Below are positions 1 to 5,681 of a DNA stretch of 5,683 nucleotides, one piece after another. The notes below the pieces were generated by a model. The model ran no database searches. It was given only the letters and a program-made list of their open reading frames with translations, and was not told the DNA's origin. Every line of letters begins with the position of its first letter. Positions within the stretch are counted from its first letter, which is position 1. The stretch is taken from positions 1 to 5,683 of the forward strand of contig NZ_CAJTUJ010000121.1 of NCBI RefSeq assembly GCF_910579375.1, written 5' to 3'. Both the position numbers and the translations under genes were made by a program. The DNA comes from an uncultured Rikenella sp. (GTDB taxonomy: Bacteria > Bacteroidota > Bacteroidia > Bacteroidales > Rikenellaceae).

Positions 1-1052
1 CCGGCGAGATACTCGTCATGGCCAGCTCCCCCTCCTACGACCCCGACAAACTCGTCGGGCGCGATTTGGGGAACAACTACATGGAACTCCTGCGGAATCC
101 GCGGCATCCGCTTTTCAACCGCGCCGTGATGTCCCGATACCCGCCCGGCTCCACCTTCAAGGCGGTGACCGGCCTGATCGGGCTCGAAGAGGGCGTCTCG
201 CGGCCCGAAGACTACCACCCGTGCAGCGGCGGATATACCGTCGGACGCGGCGTGAAGTGCCATACCCACTACTCGCCGATGAACCTCGTGCAGGCCACCG
301 CCAATTCGTGCAACGCCTACTTCTGCTACGTCTTCCGCGACATCCTCGACAATCGCCAGTACGGCGGCGTCGCCAAGGGCGGATTCGACATGTGGTACGA
401 CTATGTGCGGAGCTTCGGTTTCGGGCGCAAACTCGAATCCGACTTCTGGGACGAACTCGCCGGCTACGTGCCGACCAAAGAGTTCTACGATCGGCGGTAT
501 CGCAGCCGGTGGAACTCGCTCACCGTCATCTCGCTCGCCATCGGACAGGGCGAGCTCGGGGTCACCCCCTTGCAGCTCGCCAACCTCGGCGCCACGATTG
601 CCAACCGGGGATACTACTACATTCCGCACGTGGTGAAGAAGATCGCCGGCCACGACTCCATCGACGCCCGGTTCTACCGGAAAAACTACACGAAAGTCAA
701 TCCGAAATACTTCGAACCCATCGTCGAAGGGATGTGGGAAGGGGTGAACGTCGCCGGAACCGGCGGACGCGCCAGCGTGCCCGGGCTGAACATCTGCGGC
801 AAGACCGGCACCGCCCAGAACCCGAACGGGGCCGACCACTCGACCTTTCTGTGCTTCGCGCCGCGATACGACCCCAAGATCGTCGTTTCGGTCTACGTCG
901 AGCACGGCGGTTTCGGCGGTTCGGCCGCCGCCCCCATCGCCAGCCTGCTGATCGAGCAATACCTCACCGACACCATCCGGCGCCCCGAGCTCGTCCGGCA
1001 GATGAAAGAGATGACCATAGCTTATCCCATGTATGACAAACGCGGCAAATAG
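1..1052 (+). CDS. mrdA: Penicillin-binding protein 2 (peptidoglycan transpeptidase of the elongasome), 5' end missing
   Basis: This is the transpeptidase domain of a class B penicillin-binding protein, which cross-links peptidoglycan during lateral wall growth from the periplasmic face of the inner membrane. The frame is open from position 3, reads GEILVMASSPSYDP and ends at TAG 1050-1052. The ATG at 18 is internal, so the N-terminal membrane anchor and dimerisation domain lie upstream of the window. All three penicillin-binding motifs are present in order: S-T-F-K with the acylated serine codon at 150-152 and lysine at 159-161; S-C-N at 306-314; and K-T-G at 801-809. About 350 residues are visible, compared with roughly 600-650 for a full PBP2. 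The 3' end overlaps the rodA start by 20 nt, which suggests translational coupling and supports PBP2 over the division protein PBP3, whose usual partner is FtsW. No motif residue is missing, so the gene looks functional. In Bacteroidota this pair commonly follows mreBCD, which cannot be checked here. Confidence 0.95.
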   Translation, partial: GEILVMASSPSYDPDKLVGRDLGNNYMELLRNPRHPLFNRAVMSRYPPGSTFKAVTGLIGLEEGVSRPEDYHPCSGGYTVGRGVKCHTHYSPMNLVQATANSCNAYFCYVFRDILDNRQYGGVAKGGFDMWYDYVRSFGFGRKLESDFWDELAGYVPTKEFYDRRYRSRWNSLTVISLAIGQGELGVTPLQLANLGATIANRGYYYIPHVVKKIAGHDSIDARFYRKNYTKVNPKYFEPIVEGMWEGVNVAGTGGRASVPGLNICGKTGTAQNPNGADHSTFLCFAPRYDPKIVVSVYVEHGGFGGSAAAPIASLLIEQYLTDTIRRPELVRQMKEMTIAYPMYDKRGK

Positions 1053-2523
1053 ACTCATCTTCGGCTCCGACCGGGCCGCTGCTCACAAAGGCGGCGGACG
1101 GCTCTTTGCCGCCGACATCGACTGGTGGACGGTGGCCATCTACGTCGTGATGGTCTTCTTCGGCTGGCTCAACATCTTCGCCGCCGTCTACGACGAGGAG
1201 CACGCCAGGATTTTCGACCTCTCGCAGCGCTACGGCATGCAGATGCTCTGGATCGGCATCAGCTTCTTTCTGGCCATCTCCATCCTGCTGATCGACGGCA
1301 AATACTGGCACATGCTCGCCTATCCGCTCTATTTTTTCATGTTGGGCGTGATGCTCTTCGTGCTGCTCTTCGGGCACGAGAGTCATGGGGCGCAGTCGTG
1401 GCTCTCGATCGGCTCCGTCAGGATACAGCCCGCCGAGTTCATGAAATTCGTCACCGCATTGGCCTTGGCCCGGTATATGAGTGCCTACAACTTCGACCTG
1501 CGGACCGGGAAAGCGATCTATTACATCGGGTTGATTATCGGGATTCCCGTTCTGCTGATTCTGGCCCAGAACGATACCGGGTCGGCCATGGTCTTCGCCG
1601 CCTTCTTCCTGATGCTCTACCGTGAAGGGTTCGGCACCGCGCTCTATGTGGTGGCCCTGATGTTTGTATTCCTTTTCGTCATCTCCTTCCTGCTCGAACC
1701 GCTGCCCATTCTCTTCGTCGTCTTCTTCCTCTGCCTGGCGGCACAGGGGCTCGTGAACCGAAACTGGCGCGACAGCGCGCGCTATGCCGCGCTGGTGCTG
1801 CTGCTCGGGACGGTCGTCTTCGGCATCGGGACGCTGGTCGGCGCGCACCTGTCGCTCTTCGCTTCGATGCTCACCGGAGCCGTCCTCTCCTTGCCTTGGC
1901 TCGTGCGGTACGGCATCCGGCACCACATGACCAACCTCTGGAAATACGTCGTCTTCTTCGCCGGGGCCGTCGTTTTCACCGGGCTGGTGGACTACGTTTT
2001 TGACAACATCCTCCAGCTGCACCAGCAGAAGCGGATCCTCGACCTGCTCGGTATCGAGAACGACCCGCACGGGTGGAGCTACAACGTGATCCAGTCCAAA
2101 ATCGCCATCGGTTCCGGCGGATTCGCCGGCAAGGGCTTTCTGGGCGGAACGCAGACCCGTTTCAGCTTCGTGCCGGAGCAGAGCACCGACTTCATCTTCT
2201 GTACCGTGGGCGAGGAGTGGGGATTCATCGGGTCGCTGTTCGTCGTGACCCTCTTTTTCGCCTTGATTCTGCGGCTGATGCGCATGGGCGAACGACAGAA
2301 AGAGCCTTTCGGCCGGATCTATTGCTATTCGGTGGCGGCGATCGTCTTCACCCACTTCGCCATCAACATCGGGATGACCGTCGGCCTCTTTCCGGTGGTC
2401 GGGATTCCGCTCCCGTTCTTCAGCTACGGGGGCTCGTCGTTGATGGCTTTCACCATCCTGCTCTTCGTCGCCTTGCGGCTCGACGCGTCGCAGTACGAGG
2501 AGAGCGCGCGGAAATTGCTGTAA
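1033..2523 (+). CDS. rodA: RodA, SEDS-family peptidoglycan glycosyltransferase (rod shape-determining protein)
   Basis: This is a multi-pass inner-membrane SEDS protein (FtsW/RodA/SpoVE family) that polymerises lipid II into glycan strands together with PBP2. The protein has 496 residues and a cytoplasmic N-terminus of about 30 residues before the first hydrophobic helix. Family signatures include GAQSWLSIG (residues 119-127, Trp123), followed by RIQPAEFMK; AQNDTGSAM around Asp181; the QSKIAIGSGG segment near residue 355; and PEQSTDFIF, in which Asp386 aligns with the essential Asp262 of E. coli RodA. The C-terminal GIPLPFFSYGGSS motif is also present. The protein is about 125 residues longer than E. 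coli RodA. Much of the extra length lies in hydrophobic sequence at about residues 195-335, just before the QSKIAIG segment. The ATG at 1033 lies inside the end of mrdA, and the open frame plus conserved TM1 sequence (DWWTVAIY, from residue 30) support this start. No Shine-Dalgarno sequence is obvious. The gene ends with TAA, 3 nt from the stop of convergent nth. Confidence 0.95.
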   Translation: MTNAANRLIFGSDRAAAHKGGGRLFAADIDWWTVAIYVVMVFFGWLNIFAAVYDEEHARIFDLSQRYGMQMLWIGISFFLAISILLIDGKYWHMLAYPLYFFMLGVMLFVLLFGHESHGAQSWLSIGSVRIQPAEFMKFVTALALARYMSAYNFDLRTGKAIYYIGLIIGIPVLLILAQNDTGSAMVFAAFFLMLYREGFGTALYVVALMFVFLFVISFLLEPLPILFVVFFLCLAAQGLVNRNWRDSARYAALVLLLGTVVFGIGTLVGAHLSLFASMLTGAVLSLPWLVRYGIRHHMTNLWKYVVFFAGAVVFTGLVDYVFDNILQLHQQKRILDLLGIENDPHGWSYNVIQSKIAIGSGGFAGKGFLGGTQTRFSFVPEQSTDFIFCTVGEEWGFIGSLFVVTLFFALILRLMRMGERQKEPFGRIYCYSVAAIVFTHFAINIGMTVGLFPVVGIPLPFFSYGGSSLMAFTILLFVALRLDASQYEESARKLL

Positions 2524-2526
2524 GAC

Positions 2527-3186
2527 TCAGCGATTCTTCTCCGCCTTGGCCAGCTCCCGCTGCCGGGTGCGGCACCACGACGCGATGCCGCACGTCGCGC
2601 ACTTCGGCGCGCGCGCCGTGCAGACATACCGGCCGTGCAGGATCAGCCAGTGGTGCGCCCGGCCGAGCAGCTTCTCCGGAATGTGCCGCACCAGCGCCCG
2701 CTCCGTCTGCAACGGATTCTTCGATCCGGTCGTCAGTCCGATCCGCTCCGCCACCCGGAACACATGCGTGTCCACCGCCATCGCCGGCTTGTCGTAGACG
2801 ATCGAGACGATCACGTTGGCCGTCTTGCGTCCCACCCCTTGCAGGGTGGTGAGCTCCTCGACCGTGTCCGGCACCCGTCCTCCATAGACCTCCTCCAACC
2901 GTTGTGCCATCGCCACTAAGTGTTCCGACTTCGACCGGGGGTAGGAGACCGACCGGATGTATTCGAACACCTCGTCCGAGGTCGCTCCGGCCAGCTCGTG
3001 CGCCGTGGGGAAGCGTTCGAAGAGGGCCGGCGTGACGAGATTGACCCGTTTGTCGGTGCACTGCGCCGAGAGCATCACGGCGACCAGCAGCTCGTACGGC
3101 GACCGGTAGTGCAGTTCGGTGTCATCGTCGGGCCGGTTTTTGGCGAACCAGGCGATGATGCCCGCAAATCTCTCTTTGACAGTCAT
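2527..3186 (-). CDS. nth: Endonuclease III (bifunctional DNA glycosylase / AP lyase)
   Basis: This is a cytoplasmic base-excision-repair enzyme that removes oxidised pyrimidines such as thymine glycol and cleaves the abasic site by beta-elimination. The 219-residue length is close to the 211 of E. coli Nth. A helix-hairpin-helix (TLQGVGRKTANV, about residues 114-125) contains Lys121, the equivalent of catalytic Lys120. The following MAVDTHVFRV has Asp139, the equivalent of Asp138. The C-terminal 4Fe-4S loop is complete with the exact C-X6-C-X2-C-X5-C spacing: Cys189, Cys196, Cys199 and Cys205. The loop and the GVGRKTANV motif favour Nth over MutY, which lacks the lysine. The start ATG (3186-3184) gives a normal N-terminus. 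No Shine-Dalgarno sequence is seen; a run of six C lies six nt before the ATG. A TAACTTTG -7 box upstream suggests the gene has its own promoter. Its 3' end nearly abuts rodA on the other strand. All key residues are present, so I expect an active enzyme. Confidence 0.97.
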   Translation of the reverse strand: MTVKERFAGIIAWFAKNRPDDDTELHYRSPYELLVAVMLSAQCTDKRVNLVTPALFERFPTAHELAGATSDEVFEYIRSVSYPRSKSEHLVAMAQRLEEVYGGRVPDTVEELTTLQGVGRKTANVIVSIVYDKPAMAVDTHVFRVAERIGLTTGSKNPLQTERALVRHIPEKLLGRAHHWLILHGRYVCTARAPKCATCGIASWCRTRQRELAKAEKNR

Positions 3187-3218
3187 AAACAGGGGGGATT
3201 AGGGTTGCTGACAGACGA

Positions 3219-3257
3219 CAAAGTTAGCGAAATCGCTCTTTCGGGAGAGGCCGCCGG
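3219..3257 (-). promoter_or_regulatory. Predicted nth promoter with a GC-rich element at the -33 position
   Basis: Read on the minus strand, TAACTTTG (3226-3219) matches the Bacteroidota primary-sigma -7 consensus TAnnTTTG. A 20-nt spacer (3246-3227) separates it from the 11-mer CCGGCGGCCTC (3257-3247). The usual TTTG/TTG -33 element is not present at the expected place, so the 11-mer sits where -33 contact would occur. Transcription would begin around 3212, giving a leader of about 25 nt before the nth ATG. A short dyad AGCGA-AA-TCGCT (3226-3237) overlaps the upstream edge of the -7 box. The promoter is predicted from pattern only. Confidence 0.55.
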
Positions 3258-3299
3258 GCCGAAAAATCAGTAAACCGCTTCGAAAATTCCGGCGGCCTC
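3247..3299. repeat. 11-bp perfect inverted repeat between divergent promoters
   Basis: GAGGCCGCCGG at 3247-3257 is exactly the reverse complement of CCGGCGGCCTC at 3289-3299. The arms are separated by a 31-nt AT-richer spacer (3258-3288) that contains two CGAAAA runs. The arm centres are 42 bp apart, about four helical turns, so bound proteins would face the same side of the DNA. The dyad axis is at 3273 and the two predicted -7 boxes are symmetric about 3273.5. The repeat could be a pair of operator or activator sites shared by nth and the GH2 gene, or a duplicated promoter module. A transcribed hairpin is less likely because the arms lie upstream of both predicted start points. Confidence 0.7.
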
Positions 3300-3328
3300 C
3301 GCCACTTCGTTATCTTTAATTATCTTTG
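3289..3328 (+). promoter_or_regulatory. Predicted GH2 promoter with a GC-rich element at the -33 position
   Basis: TATCTTTG (3321-3328) matches the Bacteroidota -7 consensus TAnnTTTG. The same 11-mer found at the nth promoter, CCGGCGGCCTC (3289-3299), lies 21 nt upstream, where the -33 element should be. No TTTG occurs there. The start point would be near 3334, about 20 nt before the ATG at 3356, so the leader is very short and a start upstream of 3356 is unlikely to be translated. A second, weaker -7-like box, TATCTTTA (3311-3318), lies exactly 10 nt upstream. Confidence 0.55.
3310..3327 (+). repeat. Direct repeat of TTATCTTT with a 10-nt period at the GH2 -7 region
   Basis: TTATCTTT occurs at 3310-3317 and again at 3320-3327, separated by AA. 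The second copy is part of the predicted -7 box. The first copy creates a -7-like TATCTTTA one helical turn upstream. It may be a duplicated promoter box or a small operator, but an 8-nt repeat could arise by chance. Confidence 0.4.
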
Positions 3329-3355
3329 CTTTCGACCATACCGAAATCGATTCTT

Positions 3356-5470
3356 ATGAAAAAGAGCCTTTTTCTTTTGCTCGCCCTTTTCGGGCTGTGT
3401 GCGGCCCACGGCATGCGGCGACAGAGCGTTTCGCTCGACCGCGGATGGACCTATACCCCCAGTTGGGAGATGAACGCCGCCGCTGCCGCCCGGCCCGTCG
3501 ATCTGCCCCATACGTGGAACACCGACCTGCTCGGCGGCAAACCCGACTACTATCGCGGGCTCGGGAACTACGTCAAAGTGATCGAAATTCCCGCCGGATG
3601 GAACGGGCGGAGGCTTTTCCTGCGCTTCGGCGGCGCCAACTCCGTCTGCGACCTCTTCGTGAACGGCAAACATGTGGGGCAGCACCGCGGCGGGTACACC
3701 GCTTTTGCCTGGGAGATTACCCCTCTCGTGCGCTTCGGCGGGCGCAACACCTTGTGGGTGAGGGTCAATAATGCCCCCGACCTCGACGTCGCGCCGCTGA
3801 CCGGCGACCTCAATGTCTACGGCGGTCTGTATCGCAGCGTCGAGTTGATTTCGACTCCCGCGACGCACATCGCCCTCGACGATTACGGGTCGAGCGGGCT
3901 TTACATCACCCCCACCCGGGTTTCTGCCGAGCGGGCCGAGGTGAATGCCCTTGCGGCGGTGCGGGGACGGAGCGGCGAGATGACGACCGCCGTCTTCACG
4001 GTGCGCGACGGCGAGGGGAATGTCGTCGAGACGTTGAACCGGCGCGTGAAACTCGATCAGGAGGGGCGCAGCGAGGTAGGCGTCTCGTTCGCGATCGACC
4101 ATCCGCATTTGTGGAACGGCACGGAAGATCCCTATCTCTATACCTTGGAGGCGCGTGTGAGCAGCTCGGCGGGGACGCAGGATACGGTGTGCCAGGCGTT
4201 CGGCGTGCGGTGGTTCAACGTGGGCGACGACAATCGGTTCTATTTGAACGGCAAACCGTTGCGGATTCAGGGGGTTTGTCGTGTGGAGGACTGGGACGGC
4301 ATCGGGAATGCGCTGCGGCGGCAGAACCATCGGCGCGATGTCGAACTGATGCGCGAGATGGGGGTGAATGCCGTTCGGTGCGCCTATTTTCCGAACGATC
4401 CGTATTTTCTCGACCTGTGCGACCGGGCCGGGATTCTGGTTTGGAGCGACCTGCCGCTGGTCGGCGCGGGGGGCTATAGGTACAAGGGATTCAACGATAG
4501 CGAGGGGTTTCGGGCGAACCTGCTGCAACAGCTGCGCGAGATGATGCGGCAGCAGTACAATCACCCGTCGGTCATCTGGTGGGGGCTGTTCGATCAGCTG
4601 ACCCAGCGGGGGGCCGATCCGATCGGGGTGGTGCGCGAGTTGAACCGGGTGGCGAAAGAGGAGGGCGGCGGTCGGTTGACGGTGGCGGCGAGCAATCAGG
4701 ACGGCGAGTTGAACTTCGTGACGGATTTGATCGGGTTCAATCAGTTTTTGGGTTGGAAATCGGGTCAGCCTCAGGATTTTGCCATTTGGACGCGCGATTT
4801 GCGGCGCGGGTTTCCGACGCTCCGGAGCGGCGTGAGCGAGTACGGCGCGGGGGCGAGCATCTATCAGTGGGCCGACAGTCTCAGTCGTCCGGACGCGGCG
4901 GGGAGCTGGCATCCGGAGCAGTGGCAGACGTGGTTGCACGAGAATTATTGGGGGGTGATCGCGTCGCGTCCGAACTTCTGGGGGACTTTCGTCTGGACGA
5001 TGTTCGATTACGGGGCGGCGCATCGCACGGACGGCGCACGACCGGGGGTGGCGGATTACGGGTTGGTGACTTTCGACCGGCGGGTGCGGAAGGATGCTTT
5101 TTACTTTTACAAGGCGAACTGGAATGCTTCGGAATCGTTCGTTCATCTGGCGGACAGCCGTATCGAGGAGCGGTTCTCGCGGGTGCAGGCGGTGCGGGTC
5201 TTCTCGAACGCGAGCGATGTGGAGCTTTTTGTCAATGGGGTTTCTCAGGGGTTGAGGTCGAACGACGGTTTGGGACGGTTTCAGTGGACGAGGGTGACGT
5301 TGCGGCCGGGCGAGAATCTGTTGGAGGCGGTCGATCCGTTGTCGGGGGCTCGGGACAGCAGTGTGTGGGTGGTCGGTAGCCGGATCCAGCTGCCGGGTAT
5401 CGAGTCTGCGGGCGGTCCGGAGGTGATTTCGGCATCGTCGGGCGCCCGTTTGCAGCGTTCGCGGCAGTAG
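3356..5470 (+). CDS. Secreted glycoside hydrolase family 2 protein with altered catalytic residues
   Basis: A 704-residue exported GH2-type protein (beta-galactosidase / beta-glucuronidase superfamily), probably periplasmic or cell-surface. The ATG at 3356 begins a signal peptide (MKKSLFLLLALFGLCAAHG). No canonical lipobox is seen, since Leu sits at -1 of the cysteine. An in-frame TTG at 3326 is rejected because it lies inside the -7 box. Domains in order: N-terminal jelly-roll carbohydrate-binding domain (about 22-163), Ig-like sandwich (about 165-285), TIM barrel (about 290-595) and a C-terminal Ig-like domain around DVELFVNG (about 605-680), resembling DUF4982-type GH2 tails. SEYGAGAS carries the expected nucleophile Glu495, and Trp547 aligns with LacZ Trp568. 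However, the W-x-L-x-N-E acid/base motif reads WGLFDQ (Asp413, Gln414). The two substrate histidines of LacZ (357, 391) align with Val310 and Tyr344. It may be non-catalytic or adapted to an unusual substrate. No SusC/SusD neighbour is visible, so the substrate is unknown. The second half of the gene is strikingly G-rich at wobble positions. Confidence 0.9.
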   Translation: MKKSLFLLLALFGLCAAHGMRRQSVSLDRGWTYTPSWEMNAAAAARPVDLPHTWNTDLLGGKPDYYRGLGNYVKVIEIPAGWNGRRLFLRFGGANSVCDLFVNGKHVGQHRGGYTAFAWEITPLVRFGGRNTLWVRVNNAPDLDVAPLTGDLNVYGGLYRSVELISTPATHIALDDYGSSGLYITPTRVSAERAEVNALAAVRGRSGEMTTAVFTVRDGEGNVVETLNRRVKLDQEGRSEVGVSFAIDHPHLWNGTEDPYLYTLEARVSSSAGTQDTVCQAFGVRWFNVGDDNRFYLNGKPLRIQGVCRVEDWDGIGNALRRQNHRRDVELMREMGVNAVRCAYFPNDPYFLDLCDRAGILVWSDLPLVGAGGYRYKGFNDSEGFRANLLQQLREMMRQQYNHPSVIWWGLFDQLTQRGADPIGVVRELNRVAKEEGGGRLTVAASNQDGELNFVTDLIGFNQFLGWKSGQPQDFAIWTRDLRRGFPTLRSGVSEYGAGASIYQWADSLSRPDAAGSWHPEQWQTWLHENYWGVIASRPNFWGTFVWTMFDYGAAHRTDGARPGVADYGLVTFDRRVRKDAFYFYKANWNASESFVHLADSRIEERFSRVQAVRVFSNASDVELFVNGVSQGLRSNDGLGRFQWTRVTLRPGENLLEAVDPLSGARDSSVWVVGSRIQLPGIESAGGPEVISASSGARLQRSRQ

Positions 5471-5518
5471 CGGGCTGAACATTGGGCCGAGGCTTTGCGC
5501 ATGCGGTCAGACCCTGCC

Positions 5519-5552
5519 AGAGCATCCCGTAGGGATGCGCTCTAAAGTTTTT
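5519..5552 (+). terminator. Possible intrinsic terminator downstream of the GH2 gene
   Basis: A hairpin lies 48 nt after the GH2 stop. It has lower stem AGAGC/GCTCT, upper stem ATCCC/GGGAT, a GTA loop and a 2-nt GC bulge on the 3' side. An alternative fold gives a perfect 7-bp GCATCCC/GGGATGC stem (5522-5538). TAAAG and then five T (5548-5552) follow. The 4-nt gap between stem and T-run makes it a weak or atypical terminator. It may instead belong to a repeat element, because a second hairpin of the same design lies 50 nt further on. Confidence 0.45.
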
Positions 5553-5580
5553 CTGGTTCTCTTTGTTCACAACCGACGCT

Positions 5581-5660
5581 GCCAGCGAGAGCAATGCAAA
5601 CGTAGTTTGCAAATTGCCGAGCGGCGAGGAGGAAGGCGAAGCCAACGAGAACAGTTCAAG
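5581..5660. repeat. Degenerate 20-nt direct repeat, copies 60 nt apart
   Basis: The 20 nt beginning GCCAGCGAGAGCA at 5581-5600 and those beginning GCCAACGAGAACA at 5641-5660 agree at 15 of 20 positions in my alignment, with no gaps. Most differences are G/A exchanges. The offset is exactly 60 nt. The sequence between and after the copies contains hairpins, so this could be a tandem intergenic repeat cut by the window end. Five mismatches in 20 leave chance similarity possible. Confidence 0.35.
5591..5617. repeat. Second bulged hairpin with GTA loop
   Basis: GCAAT (5591-5595) pairs with ATTGC (5613-5617) and GCAAAC (5596-5601) pairs with GTTTGC (5605-5610). The loop is GTA (5602-5604) and AA (5611-5612) bulges on the 3' side. 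This matches the design of the hairpin at 5519-5543 although the stem bases differ. It has no T-run, so it is not a terminator for the plus strand. Both hairpins are preceded by CTGCCAG (5514-5520 and 5579-5585). Confidence 0.55.
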
Positions 5661-5681
5661 GCGGGTTAAAGCTCAACCCGC
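5661..5681. repeat. Third hairpin, GCGGGTT stem, at the window end
   Basis: GCGGGTT (5661-5667) and AACCCGC (5675-5681) form a perfect 7-bp stem around a 7-nt loop, AAAGCTC. It follows directly after the second copy of the degenerate 20-nt repeat. Nothing after position 5683 is visible, so a terminator T-run can be neither confirmed nor excluded. Confidence 0.5.

Noticed and set aside
964..2355. A 463-codon open frame antisense to rodA and the end of mrdA
   Set aside because: It is highly charged (Glu/Asp/His/Gln/Arg-rich), which is what the reverse complement of hydrophobic membrane-helix codons gives. Both sense genes are clearly real.
2424..3061. Additional frames overlapping nth on both strands (for example minus 2450-3061, plus 2635-2919)
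   Set aside because: These are shadow frames of nth and the end of rodA. They are Arg/Ala/Gly-rich with no domain features.
3192..3197. Six-G run (C6 on the coding strand) just before the nth start as a phase-variable tract
   Set aside because: Six bases is short for slippage, it lies outside the coding frame, and a repair housekeeping gene is an unlikely phase-variation target.
3305..3330. AT-rich TTATC repeats plus the skew flip as a replication origin
   Set aside because: No TTATCCACA-type DnaA box was seen, the AT-rich stretch is only about 20 nt, and there is no dnaA or similar gene nearby. The promoter explanation is sufficient.
3326..3355. TTG at 3326 as an upstream start for the GH2 protein
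   Set aside because: It lies inside the predicted -7 box and would add ten residues in front of a good signal peptide. The ATG at 3356 explains the N-terminus better.
3320..5482. A 720-codon open frame antisense to the GH2 gene
   Set aside because: It mirrors the GH2 frame almost end to end. Its translation is Pro/Arg/His-rich low-complexity sequence with no recognisable domain, as expected from stop-free antisense frames in GC-rich genes.
5499..5508. CGCATGCG palindrome near 5498-5506
   Set aside because: An isolated 8-bp GC palindrome is expected by chance in GC-rich DNA. It is not linked to a promoter box or repeat partner.
5232..5645. A 137-codon minus-strand frame covering the downstream region
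   Set aside because: Most of it is antisense to GH2 and rich in Pro/Ser/Thr/Arg. The part outside GH2 coincides with the hairpin repeats and has no recognisable domain or promoter. It is more likely repeat DNA than a gene.
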